Below, one piece after another: positions 52,095 to 60,265 of a stretch of DNA of 64,000 nucleotides (the stretch's first letter is position 1; each line of letters begins with the position of its first letter). The position numbers were made by a program, and so were the translations under genes. The DNA comes from LMUY01 sp964247705 (GTDB lineage Bacteria > Pseudomonadota > Alphaproteobacteria > Acetobacterales > Acetobacteraceae): positions 1 to 64,000 of the forward strand of contig CAXTVQ010000004.1 of NCBI GenBank assembly GCA_964247705.1. Direction: 5' to 3'. A model generated the notes under the pieces. It did no database searches. It was not told the DNA's origin and worked only from the letters and a program-made list of their open reading frames with translations.

Positions 52095-54356
52095 TCAGGC
52101 GGCTTCGATCAGGCGGTCGAGCGTGATCGGGAAACTGCGCACCCGCACACCCGTCGCGTGCCACACCGCATTGGCGATCGCGCCGGCGGTTCCGGTGATG
52201 CCGATCTCGCCGACACCCTTGATGCCGAGGGCGTTCACGTGGACGTCGCGTTCCTCGACGATGATCGCCTCGATGCTTGGCACGTCGGCGTTCACCGGGA
52301 TGTGGTATTCGCCGAGGTTGGGGTTCATCGGGCGGCCGGTGCGCTTGTCCATCACGGCGTGCTCGTGAAGCGCGAAGGACACGCCCCAGATCATGCCGCC
52401 ATAGTATTGGCTGCGTACCAAACGCGGGTTCACGATGGTGCCGGCGGCGAAGGCGCCGACCAGCCGGGTGACGCGGACCTGGCCGAAATCGGGGTCCACC
52501 TTCACCTCGGCGAACACCGCGCCGTGGGCGTGCATGGAATAGGCGGCGTTGGCGGCCGGGTCGGCGGCGCCGGTGCCGCTGCCCTCGATCTGCGGCAGGC
52601 CGGCGCGGGTGAGGATGTCGGCGTAGCTCTCGCTGCGGGCCTCGTCGTCGCGGCGGTGCAGGCGGCCGGCGCGCGCGATCACGCCCGCGTTGCCGGCGCC
52701 GAACAAGGGGGAGCGCTGGTCGCCCGTGGCGAGGTCGGCGAGCTTGCCGATCACGTCGCCGCCGGCGCCGTGGATCGCCATGCCGACCGTGGCCGTATGG
52801 GCGGAGCCGCCGGCGATCCCGGCGTCCGGGAGGTCCGAGGTGCCGGAGCGGAACTCGATCTGGTCGAGGTCCAGGCCCAGCGCGTCGGCGGCGATCTGGG
52901 CGAAGGCGGTCCAGGCGCCCTGGCCCATGTCGTGCGCGCCGGTCTCCACCACGCCGCGGCCGTCCTGCGTCAGGATCGCGCGGGCGTTGCCGGCGAACAT
53001 GAGGGCGGGGAACACGGCGGTGCCCATGCCCCAGCCGACCAGCATGCCGTCCGCGTCGCGCATCTGCCGCGGCGCCTGCGGGCGGGTGGACCAGCCGAAG
53101 CGGGCGGCGCCCTCGTCGTAGCACTGGCGCAGCGCCTTGGAGGAGAACGGCTTGCCGCTGATCGGCTCGACCTCGGCGTAGTTCACCAGGCGGAACTGCA
53201 GCGGGTCCATGCCGCAGGCGAGCGCCATCTCGTCGATGGCACTTTCCAGGGCGGCGCTGCCGGGCGCTTCGCCGGGCGCGCGCATGAACAGGGGGGTGCC
53301 GGTGTCGATGCGGACCGCCTCGTGCGTGGTGGCGATGGCGGGGCTGGCATACAGCGTGTGGGAGGAGTTGGCGGCGGGCTCGAAGAACTCGTCGAACGCG
53401 CTGGTGGCGATCTTGGCGTGGTGGCCGATGCCGGTGAGGTGGCCGCCGCCGTCCGTCCCCATGCGCAGGGTCTGCCGGGTGGGCGCGCGGTGGCCGACGG
53501 GGCCGAACATCTGCTCGCGGCGGAGCACCAGCTTCACCGGGCGTCCGACCAGGCGGGCGGCCATGATGCCCAGGATCTGCGGGCCGGAGACCAGGCCCTT
53601 GGAGCCGAAGCCGCCGCCGAGATAGGGGCTGCGGATGGCGATGGCCTCGGGCGGGATGCCGAACAGGCCGCCGATGCGCTGCTGCGCCATGGCCATGCCC
53701 TGGCTCGGCGTGTCGATCGAGAGCGTGTCGCCATCCCACGCGGCCACGATGGCGTGCGGCTCCATCGCGTTGTGGTACTGCGCCGGCGTGTCGTAGGTCG
53801 CGTCCATCCGGACGGCGGCGGCGGCGAGGCCGGCATCCAGATCGCCGGTGCTTTCGGCGGCCGGGTTGCCGGCGCCGACGATCGGGGGGGCGAAGCTGGC
53901 CTCGTCATCCAGGCCCATGCGGGCGGGTTCGGTTTCGTAGCGCGGCGCGAGCAGGGCGGCGCCTTCGGTCGCGGCCTCGAGCGAGTCCGCGATCACGACG
54001 GCGATCTGCTGGTTGGCGTAGCGCACGGCGTCGGTCTGCAGCACCTCCATCTTGAACATGAAGGGATGCAGCTTGGCGTCCGGGTCCATCGCGAGCTTGG
54101 GCGCGTTGGCCGGGGTCATGACCTCGATCACGCCGGGATGGGCCTTGGCGGCGGCTACGTCGAGGTGGGTGACCCGGCCGCGGGCGATGCTGCTCACCGC
54201 CATCACGGCGTAGAGCATGCCCGCCGGGTGGTTGTCGGCGGCGAAGCGTGCGGCGCCGGTGGTCTTGAGCACGCCCTCACGCCGGGTCAGCGGCTGGCCG
54301 ATGCTGGAACCCATACGGACATGCGCGGGGGCTTGCGTAATGGTGATCTCGGCCAT
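52095..54356 (-). CDS. paoC: Molybdenum-cofactor subunit of aldehyde oxidoreductase (PaoC/YagR-like)
   Basis: This 753-residue large subunit of a xanthine-oxidase-family enzyme has GQPLTRREGVLKTTGAARFA at the N-terminus, the Moco Gln-loop equivalent SPYLGGGFGSKGLVSGPQIL, and VVETGAHDMGQGAWTAFAQI. The catalytic Glu region near the C-terminus reads ALGIKGVGEIGITGTAGAIA (conserved GVGE). It binds the molybdopterin cytosine dinucleotide cofactor and oxidises aldehydes. It is third in a 2Fe-2S - FAD - Mo gene order, starting two bases after the FAD-subunit stop. Confidence 0.9.
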   Translation of the reverse strand: MAEITITQAPAHVRMGSSIGQPLTRREGVLKTTGAARFAADNHPAGMLYAVMAVSSIARGRVTHLDVAAAKAHPGVIEVMTPANAPKLAMDPDAKLHPFMFKMEVLQTDAVRYANQQIAVVIADSLEAATEGAALLAPRYETEPARMGLDDEASFAPPIVGAGNPAAESTGDLDAGLAAAAVRMDATYDTPAQYHNAMEPHAIVAAWDGDTLSIDTPSQGMAMAQQRIGGLFGIPPEAIAIRSPYLGGGFGSKGLVSGPQILGIMAARLVGRPVKLVLRREQMFGPVGHRAPTRQTLRMGTDGGGHLTGIGHHAKIATSAFDEFFEPAANSSHTLYASPAIATTHEAVRIDTGTPLFMRAPGEAPGSAALESAIDEMALACGMDPLQFRLVNYAEVEPISGKPFSSKALRQCYDEGAARFGWSTRPQAPRQMRDADGMLVGWGMGTAVFPALMFAGNARAILTQDGRGVVETGAHDMGQGAWTAFAQIAADALGLDLDQIEFRSGTSDLPDAGIAGGSAHTATVGMAIHGAGGDVIGKLADLATGDQRSPLFGAGNAGVIARAGRLHRRDDEARSESYADILTRAGLPQIEGSGTGAADPAANAAYSMHAHGAVFAEVKVDPDFGQVRVTRLVGAFAAGTIVNPRLVRSQYYGGMIWGVSFALHEHAVMDKRTGRPMNPNLGEYHIPVNADVPSIEAIIVEERDVHVNALGIKGVGEIGITGTAGAIANAVWHATGVRVRSFPITLDRLIEAA

Positions 54357-54358
54357 GG

Positions 54359-55399
54359 TCAGGCGGCTCCTGCGAAGGGGGAGGCGGGGAGGGCGGGCAT
54401 GTGCTCCGGGGTGCCTTTGGCAGCCAATGTGAGCGCGCGCACCACGATGCGGCGGGCGAGTTCTATCTTGAACGCGTTGTCGCCGGAGGGTTTGGCGCCG
54501 GCAAGGGCGGCCTCGGCGGCGCGGCGGAAGCTGGCGGTGTCCGGCGTCGCTTCGGCCAGGGTGACCTCCGCCTCGTGAGCGCGCCAGGGTTTCAGCGCCA
54601 CGCCGCCGAGGGCGATGCGGGCTTCGGCGATCGTGCCGCCCTCCATCCGCAGTGCCGCGGCGGCGGACACCACGGCGAACGCGTAGGAGGTGCGTTCGCG
54701 GACCTTGAGGTAGCGGGCATTCTCCGCGAACCCGGCGGCGTCCGGCGGCAGGCGCACGGCGGTGATCAGTTCGCCGGGTTGCAGGCCGGTTTCGATCTCG
54801 GGTGTCGTGCCCGGGAGGCGGTAGAAGGTCTCGAGCGGGATGTCGCGGGTGCCAGCCGTGCCGGCGACCTCGACGATGGCGCCGAGGGCGACCAGGGGGA
54901 CGCAGAAATCGGACGGGTTGGTGGCGATGCAGTGTTCGCTCCAGCCCAGGATGGCGTGCAGCCGCGTCTCGCCGCCGACCGCGTCGCAGCCGGCGCCGGG
55001 GTCGCGTTTGTTGCAGGCGCTGGCGGTGTCGTAGAAATACGCGCAGCGGGTGCGTTGCAGCAGGTTGCCCCCCACGGTGGCAGCGTTGCGGAGTTGGGCG
55101 GACGCGCCGGAGAGCAGGGCCTCCGCCACCGCCGGGTAGCGTTTGGCGAACGCCGGGTCATACGCCAGGTCCGCGTTGCGGACGAGGGCGCCGATGCGTG
55201 TCGCGCCGCCGGGCAGCGTCTCGATGCGGTCGAGCCCGGGGAGGCGGCTGATGTCCACCAGGTGGCCGGGCCGCATGACCCCGCCCTTCATCAGGTCCAG
55301 CAGGTTGGTGCCAGCCGCGAGGTATGCGGCCCCGGGCACGGCGCCGGCACGGACGGCCTCGGCGATGCTGGCGGGCCGGGCGTATTCGAAGCGGTTCAT
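54359..55399 (-). CDS. paoB: FAD / [4Fe-4S] subunit of aldehyde oxidoreductase (PaoB/YagS-like)
   Basis: This 346-residue FAD_binding_5 subunit opens MNRFEYARPASIAEAVRAGA. Next come YLAAGTNLLDLMKGGVMRPG (FAD site), LLSGASAQLRNAATVGGNLL and a cysteine-rich insertion QRTRCAYFYDTASACNKRDP followed by GAGC. This insertion is the [4Fe-4S]-binding element that distinguishes PaoB/YagS and 4-hydroxybenzoyl-CoA reductase beta from ordinary xanthine dehydrogenase FAD subunits. It ends with the conserved CO_deh_flav_C domain. ATG 55399 overlaps the 2Fe-2S stop (ATGA). It passes electrons from Mo/2Fe-2S to FAD. Confidence 0.92.
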   Translation of the reverse strand: MNRFEYARPASIAEAVRAGAVPGAAYLAAGTNLLDLMKGGVMRPGHLVDISRLPGLDRIETLPGGATRIGALVRNADLAYDPAFAKRYPAVAEALLSGASAQLRNAATVGGNLLQRTRCAYFYDTASACNKRDPGAGCDAVGGETRLHAILGWSEHCIATNPSDFCVPLVALGAIVEVAGTAGTRDIPLETFYRLPGTTPEIETGLQPGELITAVRLPPDAAGFAENARYLKVRERTSYAFAVVSAAAALRMEGGTIAEARIALGGVALKPWRAHEAEVTLAEATPDTASFRRAAEAALAGAKPSGDNAFKIELARRIVVRALTLAAKGTPEHMPALPASPFAGAA

Positions 55400-55893
55400 G
55401 CCGCGTCCCTCCGCTCGGCTGCATTCATGCTGCGCTCTGCCTCGAGCACCGCCTCGGTGATGCCGATATACGCGCCGCAGCGGCAGAGATTGCCGCTCAT
55501 CGCCTCGCGCACCCGCTCGGGATCATTGCCGGCGTGCCCTTCGCGGATCAGGCCGATGGCGCTCATGATCTGCCCGGGCGTGCAGAAGCCGCATTGGAAG
55601 CCGTCATGCGCGATGAAGGCGGCCTGCACCGGGTGCAACTGGTCGCCGTTCGCCACGCCCTCGATGGTCAGGACGTCCGAGCCGTCGAGGCTCACCGCCA
55701 GCGCCAGGCAGGAATTCACGCGGCGGCCATCCACCAGCACGGTGCAGGCGCCGCACTGGCCGCGGTCGCACCCCTTCTTGGCGCCGGTCAGATCCAGCCG
55801 CTCGCGCAGCAGGTCCAGCAGGGTGATGCGGGGGTCGTCGAGCGTGATCGCCCGCTTTGTGCCGTTGATCGTCAATGTGATTGACAGGCTCAT
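55396..55893 (-). CDS. paoA: [2Fe-2S] subunit of aldehyde oxidoreductase (PaoA/YagT-like)
   Basis: This 165-residue ferredoxin-like subunit carries two cluster motifs: GAKKGCDRGQCGACTVLVDG (plant-ferredoxin-type cluster) and FQCGFCTPGQIMSAIGL with AMSGNLCRCGAYIGITEAV (helical-domain cluster). No twin-arginine leader is present, unlike E. coli PaoA, so the complex is probably cytoplasmic. The ATG has GGAG about six bases upstream. It is the first gene of the operon and is transcribed divergently from the TetR gene. Confidence 0.92.
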   Translation of the reverse strand: MSLSITLTINGTKRAITLDDPRITLLDLLRERLDLTGAKKGCDRGQCGACTVLVDGRRVNSCLALAVSLDGSDVLTIEGVANGDQLHPVQAAFIAHDGFQCGFCTPGQIMSAIGLIREGHAGNDPERVREAMSGNLCRCGAYIGITEAVLEAERSMNAAERRDAA

Positions 55894-55932
55894 GCGATAC
55901 TCCGATCAGACCTGTTGTGTGAGCGGCAGATA

Positions 55933-55947
55933 CGGAGGCACCCTCCG
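55933..55947. promoter_or_regulatory. Candidate TetR operator
   Basis: CGGAGG-cac-CCTCCG is a perfect 15-bp inverted repeat centred in the 85-bp gap between the divergent 2Fe-2S subunit gene (start 55893) and the tetR gene (start 55979). Size, symmetry and position fit autoregulation by the adjacent TetR protein and control of the molybdoenzyme operon. The link to TetR is inference. Confidence 0.5.
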
Positions 55948-55978
55948 CTTTACAAGTGGAGCCATCCTGGACGATCGG

Positions 55979-56569
55979 GTGACAACCAAGCCGGCGCGGA
56001 AGCCGGGGGCTGCGCGCAAGCCTAGGGCTGACAGCGTGCGCAACCGCGAGCGGGTGCTGGAGGCGGCCAAGGCGGTGTTTGCCGCCGGTGGTCCGGATGC
56101 AAGCCTGGAGGCGGTGGCGCGGCGCGCCGATGTCGGCATTGGAACCCTATACCGGCATTTCCCGACCCGCCAGGCCCTGTTCGAGGCGGTGTACCGCCGC
56201 GAGGTGGAGCAACTGGTGGAGCTGTCGGGCCAACTCGGCGCCGACCTGCCGCCGCTCAAGGCGTTGCGGCACTGGCTGCACGCCAATGTCGAGTTCGTGG
56301 CGACGAAGAAAGGGATGTCGACGGCGCTGGCGGTGGCGATCCACGCCGGGTCCGACCTGACGGCGTATTCGATGGACCGGCTGGGTGGCGCGGTGGCGCC
56401 GCTGCTGCACCGGGCGGTCGAGGCGGGGGCGATCCGGCCCGACATCAGCGCGGAGGACATCCTGCGCACCGTGGTCGGGCTCTGTTACACCCACGACAAG
56501 CCGGGTTGGACCGGCAGCGTGCTGCGCCTGGTGGATGTGTTCGTGGACGGGATGGCGCGTGGCGGTTGA
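55979..56569 (+). CDS. TetR/AcrR-family transcriptional regulator
   Basis: About 196 residues from GTG 55979. The N-terminus is basic (TTKPARKPGAARKPRADSVR). The TetR helix-turn-helix follows (RERVLEAAKAVFAAGGPDAS, LEAVARRADVGIGTLYRHFP, TRQALFEAVYRREVEQLVEL). The C-terminal ligand domain contains FVATKKGMSTALAVAIHAGS and APLLHRAVEAGAIRPDISAE, as in SACE_7040-like regulators. It is divergent from the PaoABC-type operon and upstream of an oligopeptide-type binding-protein gene, so either or both may be targets. Confidence 0.9.
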   Translation: MTTKPARKPGAARKPRADSVRNRERVLEAAKAVFAAGGPDASLEAVARRADVGIGTLYRHFPTRQALFEAVYRREVEQLVELSGQLGADLPPLKALRHWLHANVEFVATKKGMSTALAVAIHAGSDLTAYSMDRLGGAVAPLLHRAVEAGAIRPDISAEDILRTVVGLCYTHDKPGWTGSVLRLVDVFVDGMARGG

Positions 56570-56597
56570 CGGTACATGGCTTGCACGGCTTCGCCCC

Positions 56598-58085
56598 ATG
56601 CGCACCCTCCTCGCTCTCGCCTTGCTGGCCCCGCTCGCCGCCCAAGCCCAGACCCTGCGCATCGGCATGCGCGACGACCCGGACATCCTCGACCCGGCGT
56701 TCTCCCGCACCTATGTCGGCACCGTCATGATGACGGCCCTGTGCGACAAGCTGTTCGACTTCGACGCCAAGCTCGCCATCGTCCCCGTGCTGGCCAGTTC
56801 CTACCGGTGGTCCGATCCCACGACGCTGATGATCGAGGTCCGTCCTGGCGTCACGTTCCAGGACGGCGAGAAGCTGGACGCCGCCGCCGTCGTCTACAAC
56901 CTGGAGCGCGAGCTGAACGCGCCCGGCAGCCCGCGCCGCAGCGAGATCGGCGCCATGGACCATGCCGAGGCGGCCGGCCCGATGACGGTGCGCGTGGTGA
57001 TGAAGCAGCCGTTCTCCCCGTTCGTCGCGGCGCTGACCGACCGCGCCGGGATGATGGTGTCACCGAAAGCGGCGGAGGCGGAGGGCAAGGATTTCGGCCT
57101 GCACCCGGTCTGCGCCGGGCCGTTCAGCTTCGTGGAACGGGTCGCGCAGGACCATGTGACGCTGGCGCGCTACCCCGGCTACTGGGACGCCGCGCGCATC
57201 CATCTGGACCGCGTGACGTACCAGATCATCCCCGACAGCAGCATCCGGCTGCAGAACCTGCAGGCGGGCGCGCTGGACATGGCGGACGTGGCGCCGCTGG
57301 ACGTGGAGGCGGCCAAGCGGGACGCCAAGCTCGCCATCGTGTCCGTGCCCAGTCTCGGCTACGGCGCGCTGACGATGAACGTGGCGAACGGCCCGCGCGC
57401 GCAGTCGCCGCTCGGCAGCGATGCGCGGGTGCGGCTGGCCTTCGAGCTGTCGCTGGACCGGCAGGCGATCAACGAGGTGGTGTACGGCGGCGCCTATACC
57501 CCCAACGCGCAGGCGACCTCCGCGGTGAGCCCGATGTTCGACCCGGCGCTGCCGGTTCCCGGGCGGGATTTGGACCGCGCGAAGGCGCTGCTGAAGGAGG
57601 CGGGTGTGGCCACGCCGCTGCGGGTAGACATGGTGGTCACCAACACGCCGCAGGGGGTGCAGACCGGCGAGGTGATCCAGTCGATGGCGGCGGAGGCCGG
57701 GTTCGATGTGCGGGTGAACGCGATGGAGTTCGGCACGGCGATCGCCGCGGTGAACCGGGGGGACTTCCAGGTGTCGCTCGGCGGCTGGTCCGGGCTGCTG
57801 GACACGGACAGCAACGCCTGGTCGTTCCTGCACAGCGGGGGTGCGCTGAACTTCGCGCACTATGCCAGCCCCAAAGTGGACGCGTTGCTGGACCAGGCAC
57901 GGGTGGAGAGCGATCTCCCGGCCCGGCGCGGGCTTTACAGCCAGGTTTGGCAGCAGGTCAGTTCGGATCTGCCGCTGATCTACCTATGGACGCCGCGCAA
58001 CATCGAGGGGGTGTCGCGCCGGGTGCAGGGGTTCTCGCTGCTGGCGGACGGGCTGTTGCGGTTGCAAGATGTCAGCTTGCAGTAG
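56598..58085 (+). CDS. Oligopeptide-type ABC transporter substrate-binding protein, orphan
   Basis: About 495 residues from ATG 56598. It has a signal peptide (MRTLLALALLAPLAAQAQ). SBP_5 features are LRIGMRDDPDILDPAFSRTY, MIEVRPGVTFQDGEKLDAAA, VCAGPFSFVERVAQDHVTLA, ARVRLAFELSLDRQAINEVV and NIEGVSRRVQGFSLLADGLL. No permease or ATPase genes accompany it. It could feed one of the two incomplete oligopeptide transporters upstream, but that is inference. It starts 28 bases after tetR. Confidence 0.9.
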   Translation: MRTLLALALLAPLAAQAQTLRIGMRDDPDILDPAFSRTYVGTVMMTALCDKLFDFDAKLAIVPVLASSYRWSDPTTLMIEVRPGVTFQDGEKLDAAAVVYNLERELNAPGSPRRSEIGAMDHAEAAGPMTVRVVMKQPFSPFVAALTDRAGMMVSPKAAEAEGKDFGLHPVCAGPFSFVERVAQDHVTLARYPGYWDAARIHLDRVTYQIIPDSSIRLQNLQAGALDMADVAPLDVEAAKRDAKLAIVSVPSLGYGALTMNVANGPRAQSPLGSDARVRLAFELSLDRQAINEVVYGGAYTPNAQATSAVSPMFDPALPVPGRDLDRAKALLKEAGVATPLRVDMVVTNTPQGVQTGEVIQSMAAEAGFDVRVNAMEFGTAIAAVNRGDFQVSLGGWSGLLDTDSNAWSFLHSGGALNFAHYASPKVDALLDQARVESDLPARRGLYSQVWQQVSSDLPLIYLWTPRNIEGVSRRVQGFSLLADGLLRLQDVSLQ

Positions 58086-58111
58086 GCCAGGTTGTGAGAC
58101 GGACTCTCCGC

Positions 58112-58130
58112 CTCCCGTGAAAGACGGGAG
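58112..58130. terminator. Hairpin between convergent genes
   Basis: CTCCCGT-gaaag-ACGGGAG is a perfect 7-bp stem in the 60-bp gap between converging genes. It has the same core (CTCCCGTGAARGAC) as the hairpin at 33654-33683. No T-run follows on either strand, so termination is possible but not assured; it may be a dispersed repeat. Confidence 0.45.
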
Positions 58131-58145
58131 AGGCAGAAAGCTCGG

Positions 58146-59024
58146 TCAGCTCTTTACGTCCACCCCGGCCGCGCGCTCGACCGCGGTGACCATGGCCGAG
58201 TGGTCCATGTCCGCCCCGCCATGGGCCACGCAGGAGGAGAACATCTGCTGCGCCAGCGCCACGCCGGGCAGCGACAGGGCCAGGTCCCGCGCGCCGGCCA
58301 GCGCCAGGGCGAGGTCCTTCTGGTGCAGGCGGATGCGGAAACCGGGGGCGAAGGTGCGCTCGGTCATGCGCTTGCCGTGCACCTCCAGGATGCGGGAGCT
58401 GGCGAAGCCGCCGAGCAGGGCCTGGCGGACGCGCTCCGGATCGGCGCCGGATTTGCGGGCGAAGGTCAGCGCCTCGGACACGGCCATGATGTTGGCGGCC
58501 ACGATCATCTGGTTGGCGACCTTGCACGTCTGCCCCGCGCCGGCTGGGCCGACATGGGTGATGGTCTTGCCCATCACTTGCATCAGCGGCAGGGCGCGGG
58601 CGAAGGCCTGCTCCGTCCCGCCGCACATGATGGTCAGGGACGCGGCCTTCGCCCCCACTTCGCCGCCCGACACCGGCGCGTCCACCCATTCGCACCCGGC
58701 GGCCTCGATTTTGGCGGCGAAGCCCTGGGTGGCGGCCGGGCTGATCGAGGACATGTCCATCACCAGGGTGCCGGGCTTCAGCGCCGGCGTGATGGCGGAG
58801 GGGCCGAACAATGCCGCCTCCACGTCCGGCGTGTCCGGCAGCATCAGGATCACGACTTCGGACGCCGCGGCAACGGCGGCCGGGTCCGCCATCACCTCGG
58901 CGACGGCGCGGATCTCGGCGGGGAGCGAGGCGCGCTCCGGCACGATGAGCGCGTGACCCGCTGCCTTGAGGTTGAGGGCCATGGGGCGGCCCATGATGCC
59001 CAAGCCGAAGAAGCCAATTCGCAT
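58146..59024 (-). CDS. Beta-hydroxyacid dehydrogenase (tartronate semialdehyde reductase / 3-hydroxyisobutyrate dehydrogenase family)
   Basis: About 292 residues from ATG 59024. Features are the Rossmann start MRIGFFGLGIMGRPMALNLK, the substrate signature DAPVSGGEVGAKAASLTIMC, the catalytic Lys in AGAGQTCKVANQMIVAANIM, and QKDLALALAGARDLALSLPG. It most resembles GarR/GlxR, which reduces tartronate semialdehyde to D-glycerate; 3-hydroxyisobutyrate dehydrogenase is the main alternative. An upstream in-frame ATG (59090) would add 22 residues before the Rossmann motif and is unlikely. Confidence 0.88.
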   Translation of the reverse strand: MRIGFFGLGIMGRPMALNLKAAGHALIVPERASLPAEIRAVAEVMADPAAVAAASEVVILMLPDTPDVEAALFGPSAITPALKPGTLVMDMSSISPAATQGFAAKIEAAGCEWVDAPVSGGEVGAKAASLTIMCGGTEQAFARALPLMQVMGKTITHVGPAGAGQTCKVANQMIVAANIMAVSEALTFARKSGADPERVRQALLGGFASSRILEVHGKRMTERTFAPGFRIRLHQKDLALALAGARDLALSLPGVALAQQMFSSCVAHGGADMDHSAMVTAVERAAGVDVKS

Positions 59025-59120
59025 GTCGTGGTCCGTTCGCGCATGAAACCAGCTTCCTGTATCGGGGAAAAACCGGCGGAGTGCCAGCACCGGGGCTCAC
59101 CTGCCGGACGAAAGGACGTT

Positions 59121-60245
59121 ATGGACACGCTGCAAACGCAACCCTGGCCACAGGCCGTGGACGCGGCTTCGGCCGGCTTCGATCCCGCCGGGCTGGATGC
59201 CGCCATCGCCTTCCACCGGGCGCACGAGACCGACTGGCCGCGTTCGATGTACCGCCCGGACGGCCAGTATATCGGCACGGCCGCGATCGGCGACCGGCCG
59301 GAGTTCGCCGCCGTGATCGGCCCGGTGCGGCCCCGCGGCGAGCCGAACGGCCTCATCCTGCGCGGCGGCCGCCTGGTTGCCGAGTGGGGCGACACGTCCC
59401 GGCCGGACATGACGTTCTCGGTCGCGAAAAGCTACTTGGCGCTGCTGGCCGGTCTCGCGGTGGCCGACGGCTCGATCGCGGATTTGGACGGCCCGGTCGC
59501 GGCCGAGGTGGACCAGCCCTGGTTCGCCAGCCTGCACAACGCTCGCATCACCTGGCGCCACCTGCTGCAGCAGACGAGCGAGTGGCAAGGCACGCTCTGG
59601 GGCAAGCCGGACACCGCCGACCACAACCGCGTGGTGGGCGGACCGGCCGAGACGCGGACCGCAGCGAAGGGCGAGGCGCGGGTGCTCGCCGAACCGGGCA
59701 CGCATTTCGAATACAACGACGTACGGGTGAACCTGCTCGCCGCGTGCCTCACGGACCGGTTCGGCCGCCCGCTGCCGGATGTGCTGCGGGAGCGGGTGAT
59801 GGACCCGGTCGGCGCATCGGCCGAGTGGGAGTGGCACGGCTACGCGGGCGCCGTGCTCGACCCGGGCGGGCGCGCGCTCCATTGCGTGTCGGGGGGCGGG
59901 CATTGGGGCGGCGGGCAGTTCATCGGCAGCCGGGACCATGCCCGGATGGGCCAGTTGGTGTTGGACGGCGGACGTTGGGCCGGGCGGCAGGTGGTGCCCG
60001 CGGAGTGGGTGCGCACGATGCTGACGCCGTCGCCGTGCAACGACCAGTACGGATTGCTCTGGTGGTTGAACAGCGGGGCGCAGCCGTTGTTTCCCTCGGC
60101 CCCGGCGGACAGCGTGTTCGCGTTGGGGGCAGGGCGGAGCCTGGTATGGATCGCGCCGTCGTTGGAGCTGGTGACGGTGGTGCGCTGGATCGACCGCGAC
60201 GGGGCGGACGGGATGTTCGGGGCGGTGATGGCGGCGCTGACGTGA
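59121..60245 (+). CDS. Serine hydrolase (beta-lactamase class C / esterase family)
   Basis: About 374 residues from ATG 59121 (AAAGGA nearby upstream). No signal peptide. The nucleophile motif SxxK is in MTFSVAKSYLALLAGLAVAD, the Tyr of the second motif in GTHFEYNDVRVNLLAACLTD, and the ITWRHLLQQTSEWQGTLWGK block is typical of the family. HWGGGQFIGSRDHARMGQLV follows. This family includes carboxylesterases, 6-aminohexanoate-dimer hydrolases and D-peptidases; true cytosolic beta-lactamase activity is unlikely. It is divergent from the dehydrogenase gene. Confidence 0.88.
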   Translation: MDTLQTQPWPQAVDAASAGFDPAGLDAAIAFHRAHETDWPRSMYRPDGQYIGTAAIGDRPEFAAVIGPVRPRGEPNGLILRGGRLVAEWGDTSRPDMTFSVAKSYLALLAGLAVADGSIADLDGPVAAEVDQPWFASLHNARITWRHLLQQTSEWQGTLWGKPDTADHNRVVGGPAETRTAAKGEARVLAEPGTHFEYNDVRVNLLAACLTDRFGRPLPDVLRERVMDPVGASAEWEWHGYAGAVLDPGGRALHCVSGGGHWGGGQFIGSRDHARMGQLVLDGGRWAGRQVVPAEWVRTMLTPSPCNDQYGLLWWLNSGAQPLFPSAPADSVFALGAGRSLVWIAPSLELVTVVRWIDRDGADGMFGAVMAALT

Positions 60246-60265
60246 TGACGCGGCCATTCGCAGCG

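Noticed and set aside
51894..54578. An 894-codon plus-strand frame opposite the molybdenum subunit
   Set aside because: Shadow of a high-GC gene; no recognisable motifs.
59121..60245. Class C beta-lactamase resistance gene
   Set aside because: No signal peptide, and the Tyr motif is YND, as in esterase-type relatives; the family is dominated by non-lactamase hydrolases.
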